Origin: Yamagishiella unicocca
Taxonomy: Eukaryota; Chlorophyta; Chlorophyceae; Chlamydomonadales; Volvocaceae
DNA length: 64,000 bases
Direction: 5' to 3'
NCBI GenBank assembly: GCA_003116995.1
Contig: BDSL01000007.1
Coordinates: forward strand, 1,922,001-1,986,000
Positions 24,901 through 35,943 of this stretch are shown one piece after another. Position 1 is the stretch's first letter. The number at the start of each line of letters is the position of its first letter. A model generated the notes under the pieces. That model saw only the letters and a list, made by a program, of their open reading frames with translations. It was not told where the DNA came from and searched no databases. The position numbers were made by a program, and so were the translations under genes.

Positions 24901-26636
24901 CTCAGCGATGCTGGGTGATAACGAGGTCGACAACATGAATGCGGCAGGGAGGGGAGATGGCGCCTGCAGCGGGTGGGAACATCTGTTGAGGGTGCCGCAG
25001 AGACTGCCAAGCCCCGACCGGGGGGGCACTCCCATGCCTCATTTGTCTACCCGGCTTCCCTATTCCCGCTGCCCCATCCTCCTGTTCATACTCACGCGTC
25101 CAGCTTGTTGTTGGTGCGCCTGAGCTCCCGGATAAGGCCCTCCAGGACCTCCAGCAGCGCTGCCTGGATGAGCACCATCGGGGCGCTGAGCTCCTGGTCC
25201 CACTCCACTACCTGCGCCGCCAGCAGTGCGGGGCCCAGAAGTGGTACGACCCGGGCAGGGAGCTGGTTGGACGCCCCGGGCAGGGAGCTGGTTGGACGCC
25301 CCGGGCAGGGAGCTGGTTGGACGACCCGGGCAGGGAGCTGGTTGGACGACCCGGGCAGGGAGCTGGTTGGACGTGCAGGGGCTGCGGGAGGGCCGCAAGC
25401 ACCCCAAGTGCTCTTGCCAGCCAGACAGCCATGCATTTCCGCTCAGTTCGCCTCATCCTGCACTAGACAGCCCGCCAAATCCCGCGGCCCTCAATCAGTA
25501 ACACCCTCCCTAACCCAGTTCATCTCCCCCCAAATACAGCACGAACCTAGCACCCTGCCCTCGGGCCGGCGGCGCCGTACCCACCACTGGCTTGTGCTCG
25601 TCCAGGCACTGGCGCACGTGCTCCTGGAAGCGGGGCCACAGGTGCAGCCGCCGCAGGTGCAGGGCCTTCATCACCTTCTCCACCTGCGCGCAGAGAGGGA
25701 CCGGAGCGATGAGCGGGTTGCGGGGCTGCCTCAGCGAGCAATGCGCCCTCACCGCACCTTGTTGAACCCGTGGTTGAAGGCGGTGGGCGCGTCCGACAGC
25801 GCCCGCACCCAGCACGCCTCCGGTGACCCGGCGGGGCAGTCTGCCCGCAGCAGCGCCACCGCGAAGCCCTCGCCGCTGGTGTCGGTGGCACGGTGCGCGT
25901 TGAGCAGCAGCAGCCCCGCCACTTCGCGGCCCCGCAGCCGGCGAGCCAGCAGGTCCACCACCAGGATGCGGGGGGTGATGAACAGCGGCCGGCAGCCGGG
26001 CAGCGCGCGGTAGAGCTGGATGCGCTCCAGGGCGGGCACCTCGTTGGTGATGTCTAGGGGAGGCGGCAAGGCGGGGTCGTGGCGGGCCAGCTCCGCGGCG
26101 ATGAGCGCCCGCTGCCAGGGGGAGGCGCCCAGGACGAGCACGCAGCCGCCACCGGGGCCGGGGCCGGAGCCGCGGGTGGTGCCAGGGGGCACGGGCTGGG
26201 GCGGGGAAGCGTCAGCAGATGCGGCACCCGGCTCCCGCTGCTGGCCTTGTGGCGGGTTACGCTCGTGTCCCTGCGCCTCAGCCATGCGTGCATGCTGGGC
26301 GATCCTCAGCAACACAGCAGCCACACGTTGCCAGCCCAAACCCGTGGCAGTGATGACCATACAGTCATCCTGTGAGGGTGTGGGGTGGCAGGGGTCAGGG
26401 TGTGGGGCGGGACCAGGGAGGGAAGCCTCAAGGCGGGAAGCGAATGGTACAAACGTTTTGGCAATTGAGGTTTAGTGAGCGAGTAGAGCGCCTCACCCTG
26501 TGCACATACCACTGTGATTCACCTGAATAGCCTCCTCCACAAGCTGGCGCTCATATGGTAACAACAGTGGCGAGGACAGCGCCAGCGCCTCTGCCTGGTT
26601 ATGATCGGACACGCCCTCTTCGCCCGTCAAGTCCAT
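18925..26636 (-). CDS. XPF: DNA repair endonuclease XPF/ERCC4 (Rad1)
   Basis: Fifteen exons, all phases consistent: 26636-26523, 26369-25758, 25683-25585, 25211-25096, 24850-24740, 24540-24393, 24124-23185, 22875-22637, 22290-21337, 21078-20878, 20618-20421, 20263-20151, 19890-19714, 19465-19230, 19073-18925. Product 1,468 aa; typical XPF is about 900-1,000. XPF is the catalytic half of the XPF-ERCC1 structure-specific nuclease that makes the 5' incision in nucleotide excision repair and acts in crosslink repair. Seen: N-terminal degenerate helicase region (YERQLVEEAIQ, ITPRILVVDLLARRL, WPRFQEHV); ERCC4 nuclease motif GDYVL...VERK with ERK at about 1267-1269; LLLIEFD and SKLTLLTIHFPKLR; C-terminal tandem helix-hairpin-helix (LLRRLPGVN, ILGHVSSLAELASLPLE) ending at TGA. 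The extra length is Ala/Gly/Arg-rich linker in exons 24124-23185 and 22290-21337. Catalytic residues are intact, so it is probably functional. Confidence 0.97.
22314..22546. repeat. 21-bp minisatellite in XPF intron 8
   Basis: Eleven tandem copies of TCACGGGCAGTGTGGGTRYTG, one with a 1-bp insertion. It lies wholly inside the intron between exons 22875-22637 and 22290-21337, so it does not alter the protein. It creates spurious open frames on the plus strand. Confidence 0.93.
23637..23817. repeat. 15-bp coding minisatellite in XPF exon 7
   Basis: Twelve copies of GCAGCTGGGTCCCGG (plus-strand sense). On the minus strand the repeat is in frame and encodes a pentapeptide series Ala-Arg-Asp-Pro/Ala-Ala. 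It sits in the linker between the helicase-like and nuclease halves of XPF. The unit is a multiple of three, so copy-number change preserves the frame. Confidence 0.92.
25250..25374. repeat. 25-bp minisatellite in XPF intron 3
   Basis: Five tandem copies of a 25-bp unit containing CCGGGCAGGGAGCTGGTTGG, inside the intron between exons 25683-25585 and 25211-25096. Confidence 0.92.
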
Positions 26637-27508
26637 GTGACCGCTTGAGTAATTTCTCTTCTAGGTATGCGCCTCGCTAGGACCCAGTAGGTGTCCGGCC
26701 GTGTCCTCCATGCGATGCCTGCTAAGGCCGCCTTGCACCTAGGACAACTACCGGTATAGAAGCAGAATACATCGTTCGATCAGAGCCATTTGATGTAAAA
26801 ATGCGTAAAACGTGGCGTAGTCAAGGTTAGGTAGGATAGAATCTCGTCAATTTCCTCAAGGGAAAAGGGAAAAGGGAAAATGGCCTGGCTTGACAGGCTC
26901 GACAGCCACACGCAGGACATATTACTCTTGTGTGGCACAAGTACGTGTCAGTAAGCAAGTACCCTTCCGCACAAGTACTCGATCCGCTGCCGTATCGCGC
27001 CTTACGAATCGAACGCGTGAGACCGGGGGCCAATACATAACGGATGGCTCTAAGCAATTTCCATCCTACGTACCATCTACCGTTGAACCCTTGGGATGCA
27101 TTGTGGTGCTTCGCAAGCTAGGAACACCACAAGTCCGACGCCGTTGATGCTTTACATCGTCATAACAACTCCTGTCAGGTCCTGTGCTCCCTCCTAGTAA
27201 GTAAGACAAGGTAACAATACGACGTCAGTGTTCTCAAGCCCGGGCGAACCCACGACAAGAATAGGGGCCCATGTCCGTGGCCTCACGATATGCTGGTCTG
27301 AACCCAGCAGACGCCTGAAGGGCACAGAAAAGCCTCGAAAGGCACCGTCTTGTGGCACCGTGCGAACACGCATCCTTGTCTCGCCCTGGCCCCAACATGA
27401 TGAAACGACAGCGCTCCCCCATCAACCCTCACAGTAAGTGATTATGCAGCGATGGTCAGTTGGGGCGCGTCGATGTCGGGGCCTCCCAGAGCCTGCTAGG
27501 GCTTCTTT
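26637..27508. other. Intergenic, XPF promoter side
   Basis: Between the XPF ATG (26636, minus) and the left edge of the duplicated riboflavin-kinase 5' segment. It presumably carries the XPF promoter. No gene or clear element seen. Confidence 0.4.
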
Positions 27509-28418
27509 ATCGTGGCCGCATGTTGTCACCACCCTCCGCCCCCACGCAACCTGATGCCTTTGCCCTCCGCCTCCCATTGGCTCCCATCTCCCTCGACATC
27601 TCCATCCGCGAATGGAGTGGACATCTCCCTGCCGCCCACCTCACCTTCACCTGACAGAGGACGGGATATTAATGGTCTTAGGATTGCACGGGAGCAGGTG
27701 GTTCGGAGGGCATGCCTGGACGCCCAGTTGGGGCTACAGCAGGCTTTTACATGTCACGAAATCGTACGTACTGACTTGTGTATTTGCATAGCTTGCACAC
27801 TCCACTACTTGTTCCGTTTCACCGTTATTCGTGGCTGCTATCCTGGGCTATATTCATAACGTTGTGCTGGCTGAGTGTGCTGGCGTGGCGTGTGTCACCA
27901 ACCAACGGAGCTAAAGACGGACACTAAGCAAACAGTTTACGTCGCGACGCACGTTTTCAAATACGTAATAATAGTTGCGTAGCAACGTGGCCCTGCAGCG
28001 AGCCCCTCGACGGGCCTGCCAGCGGTTGCGACTAGGTCCGGATCGCGATTGGAAGACACTGCGACGCATCACGTGATTACTGGTTCCATGATGATTGCAC
28101 TTTCGCAGCCTGGTGGTGTGACCCCCATTAGGGGCGTGCTGCTGGACCTCGACGGACTACTTCTTGACACTGGTGCGAATCATGACATCCGTTGCGGTTG
28201 CAGCTGCGTCTTTGATAACTGCATTTGCTTGGTGCAGAGACTCTTTGCGTGGAGGTTGCCCGCGAGATCGTGTCGCGATATGGCAAGCAACTGACACCTG
28301 AGGCGCAGCGTGTTTTGATCGGCAAGCGGCCGCTGGAATGCTGGGCGGATGTCGCAAAGGTGCGCCTGCCAGTTTAAACGGCGATCTGTTGAGCACGTGA
28401 TAGGGATACATCCGAACA
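27509..28418 (+). pseudogene. Truncated duplicate of the FMN phosphatase/riboflavin kinase 5' end
   Basis: Near-identical copy of 30330-31224. It covers about 560-580 bp upstream of the ATG, exon 1 (28088-28172), intron 1, exon 2 (28238-28359) and the first 59 nt of intron 2, then stops matching abruptly at 28418 (...CCGAACA). Both exons keep the frame, the HAD nucleophile motif ([11 protein letters not shown]) and good splice sites. Differences are a few substitutions and one 15-bp insertion in the upstream part. Exons 3-9 are missing, so no enzyme can be made. Because the promoter region is duplicated too, the copy may still be transcribed, reading directly into the adjoining foldback element. 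High identity implies a recent event or gene conversion. Confidence 0.88.
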
Positions 28419-29365
28419 GTTGTCCTCATCCACCTCTTCGTCAAGGAACCTGAACAGGGTCGGGGTGGGGAGAAGAAACGGTTCAGGTAGGTCACGCGTG
28501 TCGATAACGGATGCCAGTTTGAGACATTCAAAGAGCCACCGGCAGATGCATGATGCATCTCCTGCAGTGCGCGGGTCCACCAATCAGGCACATGTGCATC
28601 TTACTGCAAAATCAGCACCCAAACGACGCCTCTTCACAACGAGCACTAACGTGCCGTGCGAATCGGTACCCACCACTGCAGTGGTTGGCCGTGCCGCCTC
28701 CGGCGACATAGCAGTAGTAGGGCCTGGGGCTGCCAGAAGAGTTGGCGGTTCCAGTACAGGAAGCGTGGCATGCATGGCCACGAGCCAGGGGAGCATCGAT
28801 CGGCTCGTGGCCATGCATGCCACACTTCCTGTAATGGAACCGCCAACCCTTCTGGCAGCCCCAGGCCCTGCTGCTATGTCGCCGGAGGCGGCACGGCTAA
28901 CCACTGCAGTGGTGGGTACCAATTCGCACGGCACGTCAGTATTCGTTGTGAAGAGGCGGCGGTTCCGGAGCGCCATCCCGTCGATGGCCGACAGCGAGGA
29001 CATGGACGCCGGGGTTGAGGCGTCCAGGGATGCTGCTAGCGGTGAGAGCAGCGCCAGTGATGATGACGACGCTGGCAGCGATGGTGGTGCTGATGACAAC
29101 GACCGCCATTCAACGCCCGGTTAGTGGTGCATGGTTTGGGTGCTGATTATTTGACCTAAGATGCACATGTGCCTGTATAAAAGGAGTTACTGCACATGTG
29201 CCTGATTGGTGGACCCGCGCACTGCAGGAGATGCATCGGCCGGTGGCTCTTTGAATGTCTCGAACTGGCATCCGTTATCGACGTGGGTAACCTACCTGAA
29301 CCGTTTCTTCTCCCCACCCCGACCCTGTTCAGGTTCCTTGACGAAGAGGTGGATGAGGACGACGG
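28419..29365. mobile_element. Nested foldback element (two sets of long inverted repeats)
   Basis: Outer arms about 28424-28595 and 29193-29364 are inverted copies (for example CAATCAGGCACATGTGC against GCACATGTGCCTGATTG), with mismatches and small indels. Inner arms about 28627-28786 and 28802-28958 form a second inverted repeat around a loop of about 15 nt centred near 28,794. The left end coincides exactly with the break of the riboflavin-kinase duplicate. Long open frames across it are by-products of the inverted repeats and acidic low complexity. No transposase is seen, so it would be non-autonomous. Target-site duplications were not identified. Confidence 0.75.
28627..28958. repeat. Long hairpin (inner arms of the foldback element)
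   Basis: Two arms of about 158 nt, mostly complementary with scattered mismatches and small indels, separated by about 15 nt (AGGGGAGCATCGAT region). A transcript through it in either direction would fold into a long double-stranded RNA, a possible small-RNA source. Confidence 0.85.
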
Positions 29366-30130
29366 GGAGGAGACGGAGGACAAGACGGAGGAAGACCAGG
29401 AAAACGACTGGGACGAGGAGGAGGAAGATGAGGAGGGGGGTGGCCGTGAGGTTGAGGGTGGTGCCACAGCGCATGGGGGGTGGCGCGGCTGGACATGGTT
29501 GTGAGTGAGGATGACACAGCCAGAGGGCGGCCTATAGTTACGTCGCATGAGCAGAGAGGACAGGACAGGACCAGACGTGTTGTTCGCGGGCGTCTGTTGC
29601 AGGCTTGTATGGTTGTTGTAACGGTTACATTGGGTTCCAGACCAAGAGGTAGAACCATCGGGCGCATCGCCTGACACTGAAAAAAACGGAGGAAACAAAG
29701 ACCGACCTGCACCGGAACAAAGGCAAACCACCAGAACACCAAATCGACAGGCCGTAGGCACACAGAGCAGCAGCCAGCACCCCAGGGGGAATTTGCACTA
29801 GAGGTATGGTGTTGTTGAGACATGCAGTTTGTGTGTTTCTGTTTGCGTGTGTTACTTTGCAAGGGTGCATGGCCAAATGGCATCAAAGGCCAAGGGACCT
29901 GGTGCTGGGCATTCAAGGGATGGGGCCCCGCTGAAGCATGGTGACCGCTCCTGCAGCTAATGAGCAGATTTAGGGTCTGGGATTGCAGGTTGGCTTAATT
30001 GGGGGTTCGGGGTGTGCCGGCTCCCAGGAACGCTTATCAACCTGGACTATGATCCACCGTGGCTGTTAAGAGACCTGCTGCAATCTGATAGGTTACTGTG
30101 TCGTGTACTGCGTCGGTGTCACCCCTATTC
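29366..30130. other. Spacer between foldback element and satellite
   Basis: Starts with a GAC/GAG-rich acidic-looking stretch continuing from the outer arm (to about 29,460), then unremarkable sequence. No gene, RNA or known element recognised. Confidence 0.35.
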
Positions 30131-30329
30131 GTGTATGACAAGGTGTACCCAGTTCGCACCCCATGAATGACAAGGTATGTCCGCTTCCTCAACCGTACGT
30201 GTATGCCAAGGTGTGTCGGCGCTCTCACATGTGTATGACAAGGTGTGTCGTGTCCTGACCAGTGTACGACAAAGTGTTCAGGCTTCCCATCCGTACGTAT
30301 ATGACAAGGTATATGGGAAGCCTGAACAC
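30131..30329. repeat. Degenerate satellite ending in a short inverted repeat
   Basis: At least six irregularly spaced copies of a GTGTATGACAAGGTGT-like motif, 30-45 bp apart. The last 60 bp form an inverted repeat (GTGTTCAGGCTTCCCA ... TGGGAAGCCTGAACAC) whose right arm ends exactly where the second copy of the riboflavin-kinase 5' segment begins at 30330. Confidence 0.7.
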
Positions 30330-31224
30330 ATCGTGGCCGCATGTTGTCACCACCCTCCGCCCCCACGCAACCTGATGCCTTTGCCCTCCGCCTCCCATTG
30401 GCTCCCATCTCCGTCGTCATCTCCATCCGCGAATGGAGTGGACATCTCCCTGCCGCCCACCTCACCTTCACCTGACAGAGGACAGGGTATGAATGGTCTT
30501 AGGATTGCACGGGAGCAGGTGGTTCGGAGGGCATGCCTGGACGCCCAGGTGGGGCTACAGCACGCTTTTACTTGTCACGAAATCGTACGTACTGACTTGT
30601 GTATTTGCATAGCTTGCACACTCCACTACTTGTTCCGTTTCACCGTTATTCGTGACTGCTATCCTGGGCTATATTCATAACGTTGTGCTGGTTGCGTGTG
30701 TCACCAACCAACGGAGCTAAAGACGGACACTAAGGAAGCAGTTTACGTCGCGATCTACGTTTCCAAATAAGTAATAATAGTTGCGTAGCAACGTGGTCCT
30801 GCGGCGAGCCCCTCGACGGGCCTGCCAGCGGTTGCAACTAGGTCCGAATCGCGATTGGAAGACACTGCGACGCATCACGTGATTACTGGTTCCATGATGA
30901 TTGCACTTTCGCAGCCTGGTGGTGTGACCCCCATTAGGGGCGTGCTGCTGGACCTCGACGGACTACTTCTTGACACTGGTGCGAATCATGACATCCGTTG
31001 CGGTTGCAGCTGCGTCTTTGATAACTGCATTTGCTTGGTGCAGAGACTCTTTGCGTGGAGGTTGCCCGCGAGATCGTGTCGCGATATGGCAAGCAACTGA
31101 CACCTGAGGCGCAGCGTGTTTTGATCGGCAAGCGGCCGCTGGAATGCTGGGCGGATGTCGCAAAGGTACGCCTGCCAGTTTAAACGGCGATCTGTTGAGC
31201 ACGTGATAGGGATACATCCGAACA
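30330..31224 (+). repeat. Second copy of the duplicated 0.9-kb segment (part of the intact gene)
   Basis: Matches 27509-28418 apart from a few substitutions and a 15-bp deletion. It supplies the promoter region, exons 1-2 and the start of intron 2 of the intact gene. Beyond 31224 the two copies share nothing. Confidence 0.9.
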
Positions 31225-34200
31225 CGGCTTTAAGCGGCTGCCATATCCTGGGGCCGGAGGGTTATGTAGACGGCAGTCGAGTGCTACCGCGCAGTGCTGA
31301 CCCTAGACATGGGGCAAACAATGCTGCGGGTAAGCATGTTCGTTCAGTGTGAGGGTGACAGGCTCGGAACCACTGAACAGGCGTGCAGGGGCGGGCGAGG
31401 CGGGTTGGCGGGTCGGGGCTGTGTGAATGCAGGTGGGTTTGCAAATGAAACCCATGTACGAAAGACAAACCGGTGGGGTTTGCCGCCATGTGGGTGTTGC
31501 ATATGAGGCGTCACGAGGCCGCAGTGTTCATGGGGAGGTGCTGTACGGAAAGACACTACGTAAACAAAAACCTGTTTTCCGCGATGCTGTGGCCGACTGG
31601 CCGTGGGGCGGGCCGGCGGCCGACATGAGATGCAGTGCCCCTCGGCGGCTGCGGGTCGGGGTGTCGGGTCTGAATATATAGGGCACCGTCTCCTGACCCG
31701 CCAGCACTGAGGTGCGCCCCAGCCGGCTACCCTACCCTGGTCACTGCTGCCCCTTGCCCCCGCGCCTCCTGTCGAAACGTTTCCCGTTCGGTTCTACGTT
31801 TCAGTGCCGAATTTGATTGTCCCCCCAACTCAACCTGCTGTCCCCTCTCCTCCCCTCTCTCCGTTGTTTTACCCGTACACGGGTTTTCCTCGTCACCCCT
31901 CTCTCCGTCCCGTCGCAGGTTCTGGACATCACCGCCTCCGCGGAGCAGCTGTTGGAGGAGTCCGAGCCGCTGTTCGCAGCCAGGTGCGTGCGGATGGGCA
32001 GGGAGGGGGGCCAAGGGGGAAGAGTCGGCAAGGACAGGTGTGACAGACGAGCAATGCGCATCAAGTGAGGGTGACAGCTTCGGGTGGGGCGGGCTGGCGG
32101 GGCAGGATAACCTCCCGTGCCACATTGCCACAGCTCCACAGTGCCACAGCTCCATGGTGCCACAGCTCCATGGTGCCACAGCTCCATGGTGCCACAGCTC
32201 CATGGTGCCACAGCTCCATGGTGCCACAGCTCCATGGTGCCACAGCTCCATGGTGCCACAGCTCCATGGTGCCACAGCTCCATGGTGCCACAGCTCCATG
32301 GTGGCTCTCCTGTGTGTGCTCCCTCCGCAGCAACCAGGGTGCTGCACGACCTCGTTGGCAGATCCTGCGATGTGCTGTGGTTGAGAAAAGAGGAACACCC
32401 TCTCACAAAACCCTGAATGCGATCTTTCACAGGTGGGCTGATGCCCCGCTGCTGCCGGGGGCTCTGCGGCTGGTACGGCACTTGGCCGCCTGTGGCGTGC
32501 CCTTCGGCGTCGCCACAAGCACGCCGCGGGCGACATTCGACGCAAAGATGAGTCGCAAACACGAGCTGCGAGGACTACTGGCAGAGCGACAGGGAGCAGT
32601 TGTGGTGTGCGGGAACGAGGTGAGGCGGCGGGTGCGGGCTTGCGGAAATTACATTGTGGCCTTGCGGTCGTTCAGAATGACTAACACCTGTGCCGCTCCA
32701 GCCTCCAGCCTCCTGACACCCGCCTCTTGTGTGCTCCGTTGTGCGCGGGGTGGGCGGCGGTGTTGCCGCCTGCTCAGGTGGCGCGGGGCAAGCCGCACCC
32801 GGACGTCTTCCTGGCTGCCGCGCAGCAGCTGGATGTGCGGCCGGAGGAGTGCCTGGTGCTGGAGGACGCACCCAGCGGGGTGGAGGTGCGCGCGGCTGCA
32901 GGGGGGGCGGCTGCAGGTAGGACTGCATGTTGCATCCATACAGGGGCAACACCATGCCGCCTAACAATAGAAGCCAAGCGAGGATCAAACCTGAGCCGGC
33001 GCTGGCACGGGAAAAGGGAGAACCAATCCTCATGACGTCATCGGCTGTCCTGTCCCTCCTGCCCTCCCCTCTCAGGGCGCGACGGCCGCAGGCATGCGCG
33101 TGGTTGTTGTGCCTAGCCTGGCGGGGATGCACGGCGAGTACGGCACGGCGGACCTCTCCGCGCGGGTGGGCGTGGTGGAGTTACTGCCGTCGCTGCTGGC
33201 CTTCTCTCCCCCCACGTACGGCCTGCCGCAGTTCACCGACGTGCTGCCGCCGCCCCCGGCGTCCGGTGGCGGCCACCCAGGCGGCGGGGTGATACCCATG
33301 GACCGGGTGCTGCGCATCCGGGGAGCCGTGGTCAAAGGCTTCGGTCGGGGCTCCAAGGTGACTTGACAGGGGCTAGCGACGAAACCTGTGGGCCGACAGG
33401 GGTTGATTGCGGAGGATAGGTGTCGGGAATCGTGCATGGTTGTACCTGTCTGCGCGCGCTGGTCTGCGTCTCTCAGTATGTGCCCGCCCACCCGCATCCG
33501 GTTCCACATCCCCGTAGACGGGTGCAGCCTTCCTTACGTTACCGGGATCTTCTCCGGGGCAGGACAGAGTGCTGCGGCGCCCCGTAATCCTCCCTTCTTC
33601 GTTGCTTGACCCTCTGCATCGGCCCCCGATGCGCAGGAGTTGGGCATCCCCACCGCAAACATTGACCCGGCGGCCTTGGCTACGTCGCTGGCAGAGGCGG
33701 TGACTGGCATCTACGCCGGCTGGGCCAAGATTGGCAGCAGCTCGGAGGTCTACAAGACGGTGGGCAGGGCAGCAGAAGGGAATGGGAAGGGGCCGGCGGC
33801 CTTGCACGGCCTTCCCTGCGCTTGTCGTGACCTGCACGCATTCGGTCTGAGGTGTCCGAATTACAATATCGCGTGTCCCACCCTCCCACCACAGGTTCTG
33901 AGCATTGGATGGAATCCGTTCTTCGCCAACAAGGAGAAGACGCTCGAGCCGTGGATCCTTCACGACTTTGACAAGGTGCGAGCCGCGCGGGGGTGGCATC
34001 TCAACGTCGCCAAGCAGCCAGGACAAGGGGTCGGTATGAGGAGGTGAAATTGCTTGGTACGATGAGGGGCATTCCTTGACGCGATTTTTCGCGAGTCCGT
34101 CTGGCCGAGCGAGGCCACAGCGCCATCATCGCTCCTACCCTCGCCACCCACTCTCCGCTCGCCGCCCCTCCATTCCGTCTGCATACCAGCCCTTCTACGG

Positions 34201-34375
34201 CGAGGTTCTGTCTCTCGTTGTCTGCGGCTACGTGCGGCCCGAGGCCAACTTCACCAGCCTGGAGGCGCTCGTGGCACGTATCCACCTGGATGCCGATGTG
34301 AGCCGCGACGCGCTCGACTGCGAACCGCTGGCGGTCCTTCGGAACGACCCCTTCTTGCTGCCGGCCCCCGCATAA
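30894..34375 (+). CDS. FHY: Bifunctional FMN phosphatase / riboflavin kinase
   Basis: Nine exons, phases consistent: 30894-30978, 31044-31165, 31919-31983, 32433-32619, 32778-32885, 33076-33357, 33637-33759, 33895-33975, 34190-34375; 412 aa (the plant FMN/FHY enzyme is about 380). The N-terminal HAD half hydrolyses FMN: nucleophile motif DLDG with Asp20/Asp22 and DTE; STPR (motif II); GKPHPDVF (motif III Lys); [16 protein letters not shown] (acidic motif IV). The C-terminal half (about 261-412) phosphorylates riboflavin: [54 protein letters not shown]. Start chosen at the first ATG in frame; MM at 30894/30897. The fusion is the arrangement known in plants and green algae. Intron 2 (753 nt) is long, intron 3 holds a minisatellite. 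The promoter and first two exons lie in the duplicated block. Confidence 0.96.
32127..32302. repeat. 16-bp minisatellite in an intron of the riboflavin kinase gene
   Basis: Eleven copies of GCCACAGCTCCATGGT between exons 31919-31983 and 32433-32619. The unit contains the palindrome CCATGG. It is open in several frames, creating artefactual open frames. Confidence 0.93.
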
Positions 34376-34464
34376 GATGACGGACTTTCGAGAGCCAGTG
34401 GGTGAAGCTGAAGGCCGGGGCATTGGAACGGCAACGGCTACCAACGGGTACAGGAACAACTACC

Positions 34465-34469
34465 TGTAA
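34465..34469 (+). promoter_or_regulatory. Polyadenylation signal (TGTAA)
   Basis: TGTAA 90 nt after the riboflavin kinase stop codon. Confidence 0.55.
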
Positions 34470-35943
34470 ACCCTACTGGTAACCACTTCGACGAAAGCCT
34501 TTATGCGGTTGTACAGTTGCCAGTATATCAGCACAAACGAAACGACCCGCGATTTCGTGGCGTGAATATATACGTTCGGTGCGTTGTCCTTTAACATTGT
34601 AAATAAGTGTCGGACAATGGTGCCTGGGGTGTGTATGTGCAACCTTGCAACGGTTGGACGACCGCCATGCGGTTGGGCGAGCAAAGTGCATATGTGGGCA
34701 AGACAGGGCAGTCGAGAACCAATGCATGTCGAGAGCGGTTTATGATGGGCTGAGCTGCCCTATCGTATTGAGTTTTTGCCACGTTCGCTTTTTCAGGCCG
34801 TAACAACACACGGCATTTACCTTGATTTCCCTTGGCTGTGGTTTATAACCCTAGTGGACCTATGTTGGCGTCCGACAGGAATGAACCTGCGGCCTCCCGA
34901 GGCAACAAACCCTTGAGGCAATGTAGAACGTGCATTGTACAAAGTACCGCAGGCTGAACGCCCCCTCTGGCATGGACATCTGCTAGAACAAATTGTGGTA
35001 TAGTTTTCACTCACCCGTTGCCAAACCATTATTGAAGCGTTGGGGGCGGATACGGATGACGACTGTTTAGTTACTGAACGGTCCTTGAAGCATGCAGGCA
35101 TAGGTGCATAGAACAATGTATACATCCTAAACCCGTTGCTTTGCCTGGCGGGAAACGCATCGCCTTACCGTTACTGAAGGGACTTTGGCAGCCCGCTTGA
35201 TCAATCGCGACGTCAACGACAGGCATGCTCCGATTTATGTCCTAGTATGCACTGTCAGACCTACAACTACCGTGCATGTCAAAGCGTTGGACTGAATTGG
35301 TAAACGCAGCAGGAGTTGCTGCTCCAGTTGCCAATCCTTACGGGCCCTTCGCACAGGGCTGGGACAAATGAACCTTTACAAGTACAACCTTGGTGCTCAG
35401 AGGATGGTCGCCTCGCGGTACATGCATGCCCGAGAATATTCAGCTTGTCACTATGCCGAAACGTCGCACAGGGCCGAATGTCACACAGGGCCGAAGATGT
35501 CAGCTCGCTGTGAAAGTCTTCGCCTGGTACAGCCTCATGCAACCGTAAAATTTAAGAAACCTTCAATGCCCAAACAGAAAAAACATAGCTATATGGGAGC
35601 GGTCGGCAGCTCGACACGGAACAACGCCGCTCTGTGAAAGAAGCGTTACGCAGATCTGTACGTGCTCTACTCGTTTTTTATAATAGATATCTTGCGAACG
35701 TTTCCAGTTGAGGGCAGGTTCCCACGTACGGACGGTGGCGGTGATGGGAGGGCGTCACAATCGCGTCCTACGGGCGCCAAAGCTCTGCGCCGACCCATTT
35801 TGTAACTTAAAACTGCATACAGCAAAGCATATTTTCGCTGCCTTTGATCGCAAATACGTGACAGTGGGCGTTTCTGTCGATAGGTGCAACTCCTCGTTCC
35901 AATCGCTGTCAATATTGGCTGTGAGGCCTAGACCAATCCTGAA
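34470..35943. other. Intergenic, no gene seen
   Basis: Lower-GC sequence between the riboflavin kinase 3' end and the reticulon ATG. Only short open frames without motifs. A short direct repeat (CACAGGGCCGAA) occurs near 35,465-35,495. It should include the reticulon promoter. Confidence 0.4.

Noticed and set aside
28420..29124. 234-codon open frame and its 171-codon antisense partner
   Set aside because: They encode mirror-image segments because the DNA is an inverted repeat; no conserved motif.
31727..32562. Long frames with repeated His-Gly-Ala-Val / Ser-Met-Val-Pro units
   Set aside because: Artefact of the 16-bp minisatellite within an intron of the riboflavin kinase gene.
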